Below, one piece after another: positions 12,389 to 23,984 of a stretch of 64,000 nt of DNA. Position numbers and translations under genes: made by a program. The notes below the pieces were generated by a model that was given only the letters and a program-made list of their open reading frames with translations, did no database searches and was not told where the DNA came from. Positions within the stretch are counted from its first letter, which is position 1, and each line of letters begins with the position of its first letter. The stretch is taken from positions 14,407,225-14,471,224 of the forward strand of contig JAKZAP010000010.1 in assembly GCA_023053575.1 (NCBI GenBank). The letters run 5' to 3'. The stretch is from Branchinecta lynchi (taxonomy: Eukaryota > Arthropoda > Branchiopoda > Anostraca > Branchinectidae).

Positions 12389-12720
12389 CAGAGCAAAATA
12401 ACACTAGGTAATAGCCCCAAGACTTGAAAAAAAAAAGTGTAGCCGCGACACTAGCACCACTATTGATAAAGAAAGTCCCTATTGAAACTCATTCAGTCTT
12501 GCACCGGCGCAGGCTCCAACAACTTCATAGCTGAAAACAGCAAAAAAAGATACAACCTCGCCTGTTTCCTCGATGTGTGCACACTGCATCTTAACTTTAC
12601 TAGAAATCTTTAAACCCACAAATGTATTCCACTTTAAATGCCAAAAGCGTAATCGGTGGCGTTAGAACTAAGGCCGTTTGCCAAGCATGGAAAGCATAGG
12701 TCTTGGCACGACTCCCTTAG
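12389..12720. mobile_element. hAT-like MITE, CAGAGCAAAATAACAC family, copy b (right end eroded)
   Basis: Starts CAGAGCAAAATAACACTAGG and shares the internal GCATGGAAAGCATAGGTCTT with copies a and c. The right TIR is incomplete. Confidence 0.6.
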
Positions 12721-12740
12721 TCCCACGACTCCCCCAGCAC

Positions 12741-13087
12741 CAGAGCAGAATAACACTAGGTAGTAACGCTAAGACTTGACAAGATTGACACACATTGGAG
12801 TAGCAGCGATACTAGCACCACTAGCGATAGAGAACTTCCCTACTTTAGTCATTCACCAACTTTGGCTCCGGTAACTTCACATTCTGAACATAGCAAAAAA
12901 TGATACAGCCTCATTGTTTCCTTGGTTTGTGCAGACCTCACCTTTCCTTTATTAGAAATTTCTAAACCCGCAAGTTTGTCTCACTTTAAATGCTGCAAGC
13001 TTAGTGGGCGGTACTACAGGTACGGCCCGTTTGCAAAGCATGGAAAGCATAGGTCTTGGCGCTACTCCATAGCGCTAATTTGCTCTG
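12741..13087. mobile_element. hAT-like MITE, CAGAGCAAAATAACAC family, copy c
   Basis: 347 bp from CAGAGCAGAATAACAC to TAATTTGCTCTG. The flanks CCCAGCAC (12733-12740) and TCCAGCAC (13088-13095) match at 7 of 8 bases, supporting an 8-bp target duplication and a hAT assignment. Confidence 0.78.
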
Positions 13088-13329
13088 TCCAGCACAGAGC
13101 AACCTTCCTTTCCAGCCTGATGGCGTTAAAGAGCTAGTTCATCTTCCCGATTGCCGTTGGAATTCAAATTAATAGAGAAAGAGTGCCCCATCACTGGTCC
13201 TCTCTCCACGCTTGGGACACCCATTTTCACAATGGCGGATTTCTAGTAGACTGGGGATCACACTCGGAATGCAAGACTAGTAACGCTAACGCTATATTTA
13301 ATAGCATTTTCCGTCTTATTTACGACCCG

Positions 13330-14095
13330 AAACTAGAAATTAGAAGTCAGCAACTCCAAAAGTCACGTCATGAGGATTAACTTCACTAAACAAGTACTAC
13401 AAACAGTCGAGTCAGAATCGTCGATGAAAACTGAAAATTCTGTAAAAATTCTTGGCATCATTCTGGATAATAACCTCCAATGGAAAAGTGAAGTGGGAAA
13501 AATAGTGAAAAATAGCTGTGCCACCCTTCGTTCATTTTCTTACCTGAAGCGGTTTGGGGTTCCACAACATGAACTAGTGACACTTTATAAAAATTATGTA
13601 AGGCCCATTTCAGAGTACGGCTGCTAAATTTGGCATCCTGGCTTAAGTAAATCTCAGATGCCGAAATCGAACGACTGCAGAAGAGAGCCTGCAGTCAATA
13701 CAAATCTTATAGCGAAAGCCTTCAAATCCTCGATATCGAAAAACTGTCTGAAAGAAGACATAATCTTCTCATGCGTTTTGGCCACCAAATTTTGAATTCT
13801 CAACACCACAGGACCCTCCTTCCAGACTTCGTTACACCCTCTCATGGACCGAATACGCGAAGCAAGGACGACCCAAAACCCAAGATTGTTCCCCCACCTA
13901 CGAAATCTTCCGAAAGATACCTAAATTCATTCGTTCCGTATTTTACTAAACATTTTAACTGTTCATGATCTATGTTCGTTTCTTAATTATTGTTTGTTAG
14001 TTTGCGTCTTACTTGTATGGTAGTGAGTGTTTATTTTTCCGGCCCATGTTAGCCTAGTGCTATTAGGGTTCTAAATAAAATTGATTGATTGATTG
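13330..14095 (+). mobile_element. LINE remnant, RT C-terminus with (ATTG)n tail
   Basis: Plus-strand remnant encoding the RT thumb/C-terminal region: KILGIILDNNLQW, then LRSFSYLKRFGVPQHELVTL and YVRPISEYGC, broken by a stop at 13625. It resumes in another frame with RFGHQILNSQHHRTLLPDF. The 3' UTR ends ATAAAATTGATTGATTGATTG (14070-14093). It lies 100 bp from MFSD12 exon 1 inside its first intron. Confidence 0.75.
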
Positions 14096-14202
14096 ATAGA
14101 AGATTCAGTGTAATTTATTTATGACCCCCCAAAAAGATAAGGCTCAAGTGGAACTCCCAGTCGTCCAACGAGCATGAAGAAGAAGAGGAACACATAACTT
14201 AC

Positions 14203-14331
14203 CTCAAGAACAAACTGGAGATATACCAACAGGTACGAAAACCACATACTTGCGGCGAGGTCGTTTAACACATGACCGACACCATAGGAGAGTCTTTGCC
14301 ATAGGGACAGTGCAACGGCTCTTGGTGCCAT
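14203..14331 (-). CDS. MFSD12: MFSD12-like MFS transporter, exon 1 (start codon)
   Basis: Initiator exon of a major facilitator superfamily gene. The ATG at 14331 opens 43 codons ([20 protein letters not shown], then [20 protein letters not shown]) and ends CTTGAG|GTAAGT in phase 0. The segment LSYGVGHxLNDLxASMWFxYLL is the hallmark start of MFSD12 proteins, where it forms the first transmembrane helix. Mammalian MFSD12 is a lysosomal/melanosomal membrane protein needed for cysteine import into those organelles; the arthropod role is inferred from family only. The exon is separated from exon 2 by a 10-kb intron full of mobile elements. The gene lies head-to-tail with the 3' end of thin, about 4.7 kb away. 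No clear TATA box or upstream exon was recognised. Confidence 0.85.
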
Positions 14332-15069
14332 TCTTACCTACACAATCCTGTATCCCACATAGAAACTGATCATTTAACACAAACCATGCTACCAGGCGCA
14401 TACGCTACTATTTTGCATTTATGGTATGAAAGATAAAAATTTATTATTTACCATGCACATAAATTGTACACGATTTCTCAATCAGTGATTTAGCCATACA
14501 GTTTCAAAAAATCATCTTAATTCACCTACACTTTACTTTTGATTCACAATGTCACCTTTTTAACTCTTGGTAAGAACTAGTCTTACCAATTCTTTCACAC
14601 AAAATATTTATTCGCTTATGCTAACACTGAAACCAGGCGACTGGCCTCGTACTTTACACAGTTGAAGACTATCGCTAATCGGAAGAAATTATTCTTTTTC
14701 AGTAATAACTAAAAAGTTAAATAATGCTATTGACTGACTGCAAAATCCGCACTTTTTAAATGATCAATTACTTCTCAAACTTCAGTACTGTTACTAAATG
14801 GAACCAACCCTTCCAGACAGAGACCGTAAAAAATGCTAGTTCTATGGCTTCTGTAGCGATCTAGGATCGATCAGATGTGGAGCAGGTCGAGAAGGTATCG
14901 ATAACCTGAAGTAGTTCCAATGAGGAACTAATGGGATCGAGCCGAAGTATACGATACGGGCTATCAAAAATAAGTAGCCTGTAGTCTATTTGGAATGGTC
15001 ACAGTATGGCGCAGACAGAACCGTATCCAGGAATTTACTTCGGGCGTCTTTTGCCAATAATTAAGTCCT
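14332..15069. other. MFSD12 upstream / intergenic
   Basis: Contains the 5' UTR and presumed promoter of the MFSD12-like gene, but no clear TATA box, CpG cluster or upstream exon. Confidence 0.35.
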
Positions 15070-15250
15070 AAACAATTGTTAACAACTTTTTACGATCGTT
15101 AACAACCGCAAACAATTGTTAACGATTGGAAACAATTTATAACGATTGGAAACAGTTGTTAACGATTGGAAACAGTTGTTTCCGATCGTAATTTTCCGAT
15201 CTTTGTTTGCGTACCGATTCAAAACGATCGTTTTCAATTGTGAATTTCAA
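15070..15250. repeat. Palindromic CGATTGGAAACAGTTG array
   Basis: Five or six units of AACGATTGGAAACAGTTGTT type; another unit at 16255-16310 lies beyond the GGATCC element copy 2. Confidence 0.7.
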
Positions 15251-15264
15251 ATCATGAAAAACAC

Positions 15265-16175
15265 CTAATTTTTGGGATCTCAAAACGTAAGTGGAGCGAT
15301 GACATCGCAAAAATGTCCGTCTGTCCGCCTGTCTGTGAGCACGATAACTCTCGAAGGGAATGAGATATTTTAATGAAACTTGGAGTGAGGATTCATTGGG
15401 TCAAGGGTAAGGTCAATTTTGCAGATGGGCTATGTAGCTCTATATTTAGGGGTGGGGGAGGGGGTTCAAATTAAGGGACAAACAAAATATTTTTAAACAG
15501 CTAATGTGATGGTCGATTATGGGGTAAGAAGGCATGCTGAGCACGATATTGAAAACTATTTTCTCGCCGAACAAGTAGTTCGTCCGGAATCCGGTGAAAA
15601 CCAGAAAGTTGTTTAAAAGTAAAAGTTTCATTTTAAGTTGATTAAATGTTCTGTTTAGGGGTAAAAAGAAATGCTGAAACCGACGGTCAAAACCATTTTC
15701 TCACCGGACAACTAGTTCGACTGGAATCTGGCCAAAACAGGAAAATTCGTTAAAATCAAAAGTTTGATTAGATGACAGATCAAGGGGTTACAAGAGAGGC
15801 TGAGACTGTATATGACAACCATTTTTTACCCGGACATATAATTAGTCCGGTATCCGGTTGTAACCGGATTTTTTTGTAAGTCAAACTTTTATTCAAAGTA
15901 GATTAGATGTTCTTTATAGGGATAAGGAGATCTGCTGGATTTGTTTCTGAATTTTCTTTTTTGGCTGGACTTTCGGGCGAAACCGGAAACTTGTCAGAAG
16001 TAAAGCAGGAAGTCTCGGCCAGTATCGTCAAAACAGATATGGTTTAAAGAGGTATATCTGGACTTAGTTTTTTCTGTCATTAGCCTGGCGAAGACTGGAT
16101 CTGGCGAAGACAAGACCCGATTGACTGAATCAAATGTTAGTTTTTTGGGATCTCATCGACACCTTTGGTCTTGTT
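15265..16175. repeat. GGATCC element copy 2, about 4 units
   Basis: TTTTTGGGATCTCAAAACGT to TTTTGGGATCTCATCGACAC, with units at about 15570, 15710, 15845 and 15970. It is flanked on both sides by palindromic CGATTGGAAACAG sequence. Confidence 0.7.
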
Positions 16176-16309
16176 AACAACGGTAATATGGAAGTTTATT
16201 TTTTTTTATTATTACACAACGAAAATAGTTCAAGTGAAACGGTGAATCTGAAATCCCAATCGTAAACGATTGGAAACAGTTTTTTCCGATCGTAATTTAC
16301 AATCGTTTG

Positions 16310-16340
16310 TATGGCACTTGCCCTTCGGCCAAGTGCCATA
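16310..16340. repeat. Perfect hairpin TATGGCACTTG / CAAGTGCCATA
   Basis: An 11-bp perfect stem with a 9-nt loop (CCCTTCGGC). It equals the two ends of the mosaic elements brought together with almost nothing between them. Confidence 0.8.
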
Positions 16341-16459
16341 TAGCGATCGCAATTTATGTCCGTCGGTCGATCGATAGGGGGGCTGAACCCCCTATCCTCC
16401 TCCCCCCCCACCCACCTAGATACGACCCTGAGCGCAGAGTTCCATTATTGTCGGTGTTT

Positions 16460-17365
16460 GTTGCCAGAAGGTGCATTAGTTGCGTTTCTGATCAGAATTC
16501 TCAGTTCTCGCCTCTCAGTTCTCGATTCTGTTACAAATTACCGTCTTTGATCTTCTCATTTCTCGATTCTCACTTTTGACAAAAACACAAAATTGGGTAG
16601 CCAGTATAAGGACTACGAGTCAAGTCTCGAAACGCTAAGACTGCAAACACTTTCCAGCCGCAGGCACTGCCTACTGATGGACATTGGCAAGGCATGTCTT
16701 GCTTCCCCGCTACATCGAAGCATTCTGCCAGTCTTTATGGACAAAGTAGTGACAAGAAGTCGCCCAAGTACAAGGCTGAAATCAAAGCTGAGTGAACTGG
16801 AGCAGCTGCAAACGCCTCATTGCAGGAAAGGCCGCTATGAGAAGTCGTTTGTGCTTTATTTCGTTTGGAATTTTAATGAAGACAAGCTTAGAGAAATTAA
16901 CTGCTGATTGAATTAAACTGTAAATATAAGATTTTAGTAATTGTAAATATATTTTTGATTTTGATTTAGTTTATTTATTTATAACTGTAATATTTTTGCC
17001 TAATCTCAATTGTGCGTGTTGTGAGATTTGTACCATTGTCTTTTTTGTGACGAGTCCAAACTATCTTATGATGATATTGGCAAGAAATAAATTGAACTGA
17101 ATTGAATTGAAAGCCTGCTTTTGCGGGTTGAACATCCGCGCTTTGTTGACCAATCAGGAAGGAGAATGAAGAGGGAGAATCGAGAACCGACTATGTCACA
17201 GCAACTTCTCTATTCTGCAGAATCGTGAAGCTTTCCCGGCTCTCGATTCTGGCAAAAACGCAAAAAAAGGGAAAATTGGCTTCGTCTCAATAGTTATAAA
17301 ACACGAAATAGGAGAATTGAGAGAGAATCGCGAGGGCAGTTGAGATAAAAAACGCATCTGTTATA
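16460..17365. mobile_element. Inverted-terminus element hosting a LINE
   Basis: GTTGCGTTTCTGATCAGAAT, then CTCAGTTCTCGC near 16477, is inverted relative to GCGAGGGCAGTTGAGATAAA, then AAACGCATCTG near 17330. The LINE remnant 16593-17110 lies between. Confidence 0.45.
16593..17110 (+). mobile_element. LINE remnant, RT C-terminus with (TTGAA)n tail
   Basis: Open frame 16593-16907 with the RT C-terminal pattern (YESSLETLRLQTLSSRRH, ACLASPLHRSILP, GRYEKSF). An AT-rich 3' UTR and an AATAAATTGAACTGAATTGAA tail follow at 17085-17110. It is inserted inside a TIR element (16460-17365). Confidence 0.6.
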
Positions 17366-17455
17366 AGTTACTTGGCCCAAGTGTCTTATCCTCGATCCTC
17401 CGCCGATTTGCGAGTTCACTCATAATGTATAAGACACAACAAGGCAGGCAAATAT

Positions 17456-17760
17456 AGAGCGTGTTCCACCTTACCTACCGTAGTTACTACGCATTACGTC
17501 ACGAAGTTTGGCTTCTTGGCTTAAAAGCTGGAACAATTTTCTATTTTCGCCAATATATCACTCCACAGGGTAATCCAGCCAATCACGTTACAAAGATACG
17601 TAATTACCACGCTTACTATGCTCCCGAACATGGTAACCAAATAGCTACTATTAGTTACTATTTCCAGAAGGTTGGAACGGTGAGCATAGTAACTTTTCAT
17701 GAGGTTAGAACGGAATAAGTAATTATTAGTTACTATTGTTCGAAGGATGGAACACGCTCT
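17456..17760. mobile_element. AGAGCGTGTTCCA MITE, copy 1
   Basis: TIR AGAGCGTGTTCCACCTTAC / ATGGAACACGCTCT. The interior carries CTACGCATTACGTCACGA and GGTTGGAACGGTGAGCATAG. Confidence 0.75.
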
Positions 17761-19070
17761 TAGAGCAACAGATCTTAAAATATCTCCGCCAAAAGGTCTG
17801 AAGAGAGGACGTCTTATTGTTTAATTTATTGTCAATATCTATCACTTACAAGTTTCAGCAAAGTTAATTCAAAAGTGTACTAAAACAAGTGCATAAAACT
17901 GATACGGGAAGGCGTTCAAGATTGGATGGGCCATTCTCTTAGATCAGGTCCTGATAAAACGTGGATATGTCCAGGCCCTACCAGCATAACCTGAAACGCC
18001 TACAGTGTCAGAGGAGAGGGCATCTCCGGTAATAGCAGGAGTATATTAGTCCTTTAAAAAGGGTTCGACATAATGGGGACTAGAACCAATTCATTAACTG
18101 TTTTCAAAGTGAAAGAATATCTAGAAAAAAAGAGCACTATCACTGCACACTATTTACAGAAGCTTGGAAACTCTGACTAGACTGCACAAATACTGTTTAA
18201 GGCACATCTGAAGGCGCAAATAGGCCAGACTGAATGAAGATTTTCGCGACACTCACTTTCCACTGAACAAAGTAAGCAGCAAAAACAATAGGAAATTTCC
18301 CCGACAATCACTTTCAAATTTTGATTATCTACCGCGAAAAGAAATTAAGATTCTTAGAGAAAGATTTCTGTTAGGAGATTAAATCAGTTGCTTTACCCAA
18401 ACTAGTTCTTCAGATTATCTGTTTAAACAGCGTCAAGCTGTTACCCAAATCTACTGGCATTTCTTACAGGAAGTTTTCCATTTCACTTCTGGAAAGGCTT
18501 TCCGGGAAATTTGCAAAACCGCTAAGGAAAGCTTGGGGAATCTAAGTCATGAACTAAAAAAAAGCTCTTCGAGCAAAATTTGAGAACACGACGCTCGGCT
18601 TGTATTTACCGTTGCTCTAGCCACTTAGCAACCGAGCACTACAGTCGCCAATCGCCAGATTTAAGCGGGCTGAAAAATCAGTGACCCCAATTGCGGCAAG
18701 TTAACTTAAGCAGTTCATTTTCCATGTCACAGCACTGAACACGTTTTACTCAAAGGGCTTGAAACGGCGTAGAAATGATTTGCTCACGAAAATCCTCTTT
18801 AGCTGAAATGATTCTTCAGTCCCTTCCGCCCTACGACCATTCAATGGGTAGTATTGCAAAGTTGTAAGCTGTCAACCATGTCCATCAAGTAGCTGATGGA
18901 TTGCTTTCAGTTCTAAGCACCCTTAAAGAGAACTGATCGCTGCACATCCTAGCTTAAGACGCAACACTTACAGCGTTGCCTAGCCAATCTATTAGATGAC
19001 CACTAACTGTTAAGACTACCCAGATGAACCAAGAGTAAAATAGAACATCTCGTAGGCTCAAGTGAGGATG
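17761..19070 (-). other. thin 3' untranslated / downstream region
   Basis: About 1.3 kb between the thin stop codon and the MITE at 17456-17760. There are no convincing ORFs. A minus-strand AATAAA (plus TTTATT at about 17825-17830) is a possible polyadenylation signal, which would give a 3' UTR of about 1.2 kb. Assigning it as 3' UTR is inference from position only. Confidence 0.35.
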
Positions 19071-19284
19071 TCAAAACATTTGAATGCGGTGATTCTCACG
19101 GTCGCAAACGAGAATATTCCCACTAGATGTCACGGCTATTCCCTCTAGTCCTTTAAACTCGCCGTCACTAGACCCCCAGGTTCCAAAGGCTCTTAAGAAT
19201 GTGCCGTCGGATGTGAAGATTTGGATTCGATTGTTGCCAGAATCGCCGACGATGATGTAGCCTTGCTCGTCGACAGCAACGCCC
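19071..19284 (-). CDS. tn: thin/TRIM32-like gene, terminal exon D: end of NHL 5, NHL 6, stop
   Basis: Terminal coding exon, 214 nt, after the acceptor ACAATTTCAG. One base completes the arginine codon from exon C, then GVAVDEQGYIIVGDSGNNRI finishes NHL repeat 5. Repeat 6 follows (EFKGLEGIAVTSSGNILVCD), and the protein ends HRIQMF followed by TGA at 19073-19071. Ending directly after the sixth repeat is normal for TRIM-NHL proteins, so the C terminus is complete. Together the four exons encode about 408 residues of the protein. There is no sign of pseudogenisation: all four exons stay in frame across conserved GT/AG borders. Confidence 0.9.
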
Positions 19285-20164
19285 CTGAAATTGTAGTGAA
19301 TCAGTCAAACTGATGCCATCTAGCGGCAGGCGGTAATACACTAAGTTTCTCAACACAGATTTCACTACTCTAAGAAGTTTAATTTCAATCCCTCAATTTC
19401 AAAGAAGGAGGACGGAAAGAACACAGAAAAAGGAAGGAAAGAAAAAGTTGTAACTTCTAAACTATTTTTCGAGTAGTTTTTCTATCATTAGAAGTACACA
19501 TTATTTGTCAAACCAAAACCATGGCCAACACTAATTAATATAAAATCGTCATAGGGTGAGATTAGTTTTTGCCGTTGTGGCTAATGATAATGAGGGTGAT
19601 GGCCGTTAAGGGTATTCGTATATGATATTAGTTGGTCAGTTACATGAAAAGGGTGCAAGGGAAAATTTCAACAGGAGTTCATTTAAAATTTATTAGTATA
19701 CTTCATAGCCCTGGAGTTAAATAAGATGAGTATGAGAAAAAATCAATAAAATAGAAGACAGTTCAACGTACTCTAATAGTCTAAGTAAATAACAGCAAAA
19801 GAATTAAAAATGCGACCCAACAGTTGACAAAAAAGTAAAGCAGAAGTTTACAAAATGGTTGTTGTTCTAAGGAGGGGAAAAGAGTGGGGTATGGGAAGAT
19901 CATAGTCGTTTTTTCGTGTGGCATGAACCAAGTTTCTTCCAAAAAGTCTTGATCAGGCCTTTGACTTTCAATTTAGTTATCATTTATGTATTACCATTGC
20001 TCATAGAGAAACCAAGGAGAAATTTACACTGCAAAAGTAAGAAACTTTTAGAGAGGTTGGCTCTGAATGTATGTGAAGGAAAAATAGCGTGAGGGAGAGC
20101 AACAGAAGATATAATGGTTTTTTCTTTCTGTCAAACTGTATAAAATTAAAACGCTGAAAAAAAC
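19285..20164. other. thin intron C-D, near exon D: unassigned
   Basis: AT-rich unique-looking intron sequence with no ORF. Confidence 0.4.
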
Positions 20165-20460
20165 GGAGCAAAACGGATAAGTCATTTTATTAGAGCTATA
20201 TTTCGGCTAAACAGCAGCCGTGTCCAGAATGAAATCATAAGAACAGCTTTAACTCCAACTAATTTTCAGAGAAGAAGTTCACAAAATCCGATATCTAAGG
20301 AAGAACCTTTAATTATTTTTCCACTAGTTCATTTTCCAGCTTGAGCGGCTTGACCCTGAAGAGGACCCTTGCCAAGAAGGGCCGAAATATAGCTCTAATA
20401 AAATGTAGCTGACTTAACCGTTTTGCTCCGTCAAATATGATTCGCAGTCAGCTTGGGCTG
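20165..20460. repeat. AGGGCCGAAATAT-related inverted repeat
   Basis: Left AACGGATAAGTCATTTTATTAGAGCTATATTTCGGC is inverted relative to right GGCCGAAATATAGCTCTAATAAAATG...CCGTTTTG. It ends CAGCTTGGGCTGAAGGAATA. A related copy is at 25235-25420. Confidence 0.6.
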
Positions 20461-20775
20461 AAGGAATATTTATAAATGCTTACTTGAACAGTATAAAAGG
20501 TTTTGAGAAAAAAGAAGTAGCATAAATCGTTTACTATTAGAACGGTTTGCCCATTAAAACATAGCAAAAATATAAAGTGATTCGTCATTGAATTTTTAAG
20601 TGCCTAGCTCACATTTAGATCATCTTTGACGAGTCCTCTCGAGCCTTAGAACGTTTAATCATCTCAATTTCTGTAGTCGATTTGTTTGAATAGGACACAC
20701 AAAAACACTTGTTTCTTCTTCAATCCAAGTCCTCTCTGTATATTGTGGTGCCAGCACCATTTCCTTCCCCGAAAG

Positions 20776-21526
20776 TGCTATAATAAAACATTGACAAATA
20801 GCAGATACATTCCTTCATTCAAGGATTATGACCATCCTGGGTAATTAACATCTGTATTTTTTTTAAATACACTGCTATAGAACATTTACAAATAGCAGAT
20901 ACATTCCTTCATTCAAGGATTATGACCATCCTGGGTAATTAACATCTGTATTTTTTTTTAAATACACTGCTATAGAACATTTACAAATAGCAGATACATT
21001 CCTTCATTCAAGGATTATGACCATCCTGGGTAATTAACATCTGTATTTTTTTTTAAATACACTGCTATAGAACATTTACAAATAGCAGATACATTCCTTC
21101 ATTCAAGGATTATGACCATCCTGGGTAATTAACATCTGTATTTTTTTTTAAATACACTGCTATAGAACATTTACAAATAGCAGATACATTCCTTCATTCA
21201 AGGATTATGACCATCCTGGGTCATTAACATCTGTATTTTTTTTAAATATACTGCTACAGAACATTTACAAATAGCAGATACATTCCTTCATTCAAGGATT
21301 ATGACCATCCTGGATAATTAACATCTGTATTTTTTTTAAATATACTGCTATAGAACATTGACAAATAGCAAATACATTCCTTCATTTAAGGATTATGACC
21401 ATCCTGGATAATTAACTGTATTTTTTTTTAAAGATACTGCTATAGAACATTGACAAATAGCAGATACATTCCTTCATTCAAGAATTATGACCATCCTGGA
21501 TAATTAACATCTGTATTTTTTAAATA
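20776..21526. repeat. 95-bp satellite, 8 tandem units
   Basis: Eight head-to-tail units, starting at AACATT at 20787, 20881, 20976, 21071, 21166, 21260, 21354 and 21446 (periods 92-95 bp). Each has TAGCAGATACATTCCTTCAT, a TATGACCATCCTGG core and a T8-9 tract. The central four are almost identical while the outer copies diverge, as expected for unequal exchange. Confidence 0.95.
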
Positions 21527-21719
21527 CCTGGGGCACGTTATCCGTATGGCGAAATATAGAATCCCAGTACAGTACTGGAGTGGCAACCAGAGGGAGCCCG
21601 AAGAAGAGGAAGGCCGAACAATACACTTCGTCGCACGTACCAGCGGGATCTAAACCATATCAATTCGATAGTCCAACCCCAGTGGAAGACGTCTGAGCAG
21701 CAGCAGATATGAGGGATGA
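21527..21719 (+). mobile_element. LINE C-terminal fragment (LGHVIRM...RRGRPNNTLRRT)
   Basis: Two plus-strand frames separated by a frameshift read LGHVIRMAKYRIP and RRGRPNNTLRRTYQRDL. This is the typical C-terminal tail of many non-LTR retrotransposons (xLGHVLRM ... KRGRPxxTWRR). It abuts the 95-bp satellite on its left and a hAT MITE on its right. Confidence 0.6.
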
Positions 21720-21720
21720 C

Positions 21721-22005
21721 CAGAGCAAAATGACACAAAGGAGCAGCGCCAAGACTCGACAAAATTGACACACACTCGAATAGCAGCGATACTAGCACCA
21801 CTAGCGATAGAGAACATCCCTCTGAACCTCATTCTGTCGTTCACCAGCGATGACTCCGATAACTTCATATCCTGGATATAACATAAAAATGATACAGCCT
21901 CCATTGTTTCCTTGGTGTGTGCAGACCGCACCTTTGTTTTACTAGAAATCTCTAAACCCGCAAGTTTGTCTCACTTTAAATGCCAAAAGCGCAGCAGTGG
22001 TGATG
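21721..22005. mobile_element. hAT-like MITE, CAGAGCAAAATAACAC family, copy d (3' truncated)
   Basis: Begins CAGAGCAAAATGACAC and follows the family through CTAAACCCGCAAGTTTGTCT, then loses similarity before the right TIR. It directly abuts the LINE fragment at 21527-21719. Confidence 0.65.
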
Positions 22006-22057
22006 AGTAGACGCATTAGTTTTCCTGTAGTACGCCATTTTGTTATTTCAGTCAGGG

Positions 22058-22783
22058 TGGGGTTGGTTCGGACAGTTTTGAAGGGGTTGGTCCGGACAGT
22101 CTTTTTCTACTTTTATGCCAAATAAAACCGAAACTGACTTAGAAAAATGCTAAAAGATCTTATGAGAACCTTATCGTATTATTTGTTAACAGTATTAGTT
22201 TGAAAAATGAACGTGCTAGAAAAAGATGGCCACAATCGAAGAAAACTAGTTAGTAGAATTGTCTACAATAAAGAAAAAAACTAGAAGTTTTTATTTAATG
22301 ATTTAATATAGTTAACTTTGCTTACGATATTTTCAAGGAGGAAAAAGAAACACGAATTCGTCCTTATGAAAATATTTGGGAAAAGGTTCTCATGTCGGAA
22401 AGTCGAAAGAAAAGGAGGTTCTTTGAATGAAAGTTCGTTGAGGGGCTTGAAGATATTCTTTATGCAGATGAGTGGGCCTAAAATAATCTTTCTGTAGAAT
22501 TTATTCGAGTAATCGGTCCAACTAAAGATGGACGGAACTTTGCCGATATAATTTTGAAGTTACCAGTCTCTGGAATTGCTAGGTTAGCTGAAAGGTCAAA
22601 TGAAGGATTTTCACTTTAACGCTACCTCGGCTCCTGAAAAATTTGTTTTCTTTAGTTTTTTTTTACTTTTGAGCTGCGATATTATCATTTCCACTTTTTA
22701 ACATATTGAAATAAAGTCGAGTAAAAAAGTAATACATTACGAACAATGTATGAACCAACCCGAGGCCTGTCCGAATCACCCCA
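22058..22783. mobile_element. TGGGGTTGGTTCGGACAG inverted-terminus element
   Basis: Left TGGGGTTGGTTCGGACAG, right CTGTCCGAATCACCCCA, with an extra internal GGGGTTGGTCCGGACAG at 22085 and GGGGTTGGTTCGGACA just outside the right end. The 725-bp interior holds no recognised ORF. Confidence 0.5.
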
Positions 22784-23195
22784 TGGGTACGGGGTTGGTT
22801 CGGACAAATTGAAAGACAGAAAAAAACGATTACTTAAAAACCTGATGTAGGAAAAAATCTGAAGAAATTACCAGCTATTCTCCAAGACATTCTACACGTT
22901 TGACAACAAAAACGATGTCAATCCGCCAAGAAATGGCGGCCTAGCAAGAAAAGGAAAATTAGTGTCCGGGTCAACCCAGAGCTTCCCTATGTCTAGGCTG
23001 TAGTAACGACACCTCTTGCTTGTCACTGTTTTCACAAACCCACGTACAAACAACGGACGACCAGTGAAATCTCCCTCCTTTTAAATCAGTTTAGTAGAAT
23101 TGTTTCGTTTTTCAACGCTAGGCATTTGTCTTGAAACGTCAGCGAGCAGACGCTTCCTGTAGGCTACTCTGAAGTCCAAAAGGTGCCAGTGAACA
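22784..23195. other. thin intron: unassigned
   Basis: GGGGTTGGTTCGGACA at 22792, then sequence with no recognised feature. Confidence 0.35.
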
Positions 23196-23233
23196 TCGAG
23201 AAGAACGAGAAACGTCGTCCAGACGATGACTCA

Positions 23234-23527
23234 CCCGATGAAAAATTTGTAGCCTGCGTAGTTGTACGAAAAAGTTGCATCTAGTGATATGTCATAGTAA
23301 AGAGTACTATCATTTAATGTGCCTCAGACTGGGCCAATATTAAGTAGTAGTACCCAGTAGCATTCTGTCTTGCTCTGGGATCATCCAGTCTTGCTAATAG
23401 TAGCATGCAGTAGAATGCAGTAACACGATAGCCTCGAAGTAGGAGTATGTGGTAGCATCAGTTAGTACTCCATGCTACTTTTTCGTACAACTTCATACTA
23501 CTATTCTTAGATAAATGTTTCATCGGG
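23234..23527. mobile_element. CCCGATGAAA MITE, copy 1
   Basis: TIR CCCGATGAAAAATTTGTAG / TAAATGTTTCATCGGG. It is flanked by CA at both ends. The flanking repeat recurs without the insertion near 36215 (GCCTCAAATCCT), which fixes the boundary and shows a 2-bp target duplication. The interior is rich in GTAGCAT/CAGTA words. Confidence 0.85.
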
Positions 23528-23669
23528 CAAATCCTATGTCAGCCAATCAACGGCGTTCGTTGGGGACAGCTCGGGGGACGCTTCCGGCTCGTCACTAGGG
23601 ACATGGCGGTTCTTCGTCGACACGAAGAATTAAGTCATCAAGAGTATTTTTGATTTCGCCACTCGCCAT

Positions 23670-23976
23670 TAGGGTTGCCACATGTCGCACGATACTGTGA
23701 ATTGTCACTCTATTTTATTTTCGTCACTCTTGTCCTACGTAGGACATGAAAATCACTCTATTTCAGAAAACCTTCAAATGTGTCATTTTTGCAGCAGGGA
23801 TTCCGACCGTAAGTGACTATTTCAAGTTCTTTGATTAAGATAAAATTTAAGATGTGTCATTTTTGCAGGGGCGACTCCATCCAAAAGTTACCATTTCGCG
23901 TTTTCTCATAAATAAATTTCACTCTCTGTTTTTGGCTAAAAGTCACTCTCTAAATATTTTTGATGTGGCAACCCTG
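23670..23976. mobile_element. hAT-like MITE, TAGGGTTGCCACAT family, copy 1
   Basis: TIRs TAGGGTTGCCACAT / ATGTGGCAACCCTG. A perfect 8-bp duplication CTCGCCAT flanks it (23662-23669 and 23977-23984). The interior has GTCCTACGTAGGAC, a 14-bp palindrome, and two GTGTCATTTTTGCAG units. Confidence 0.85.
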
Positions 23977-23984
23977 CTCGCCAT

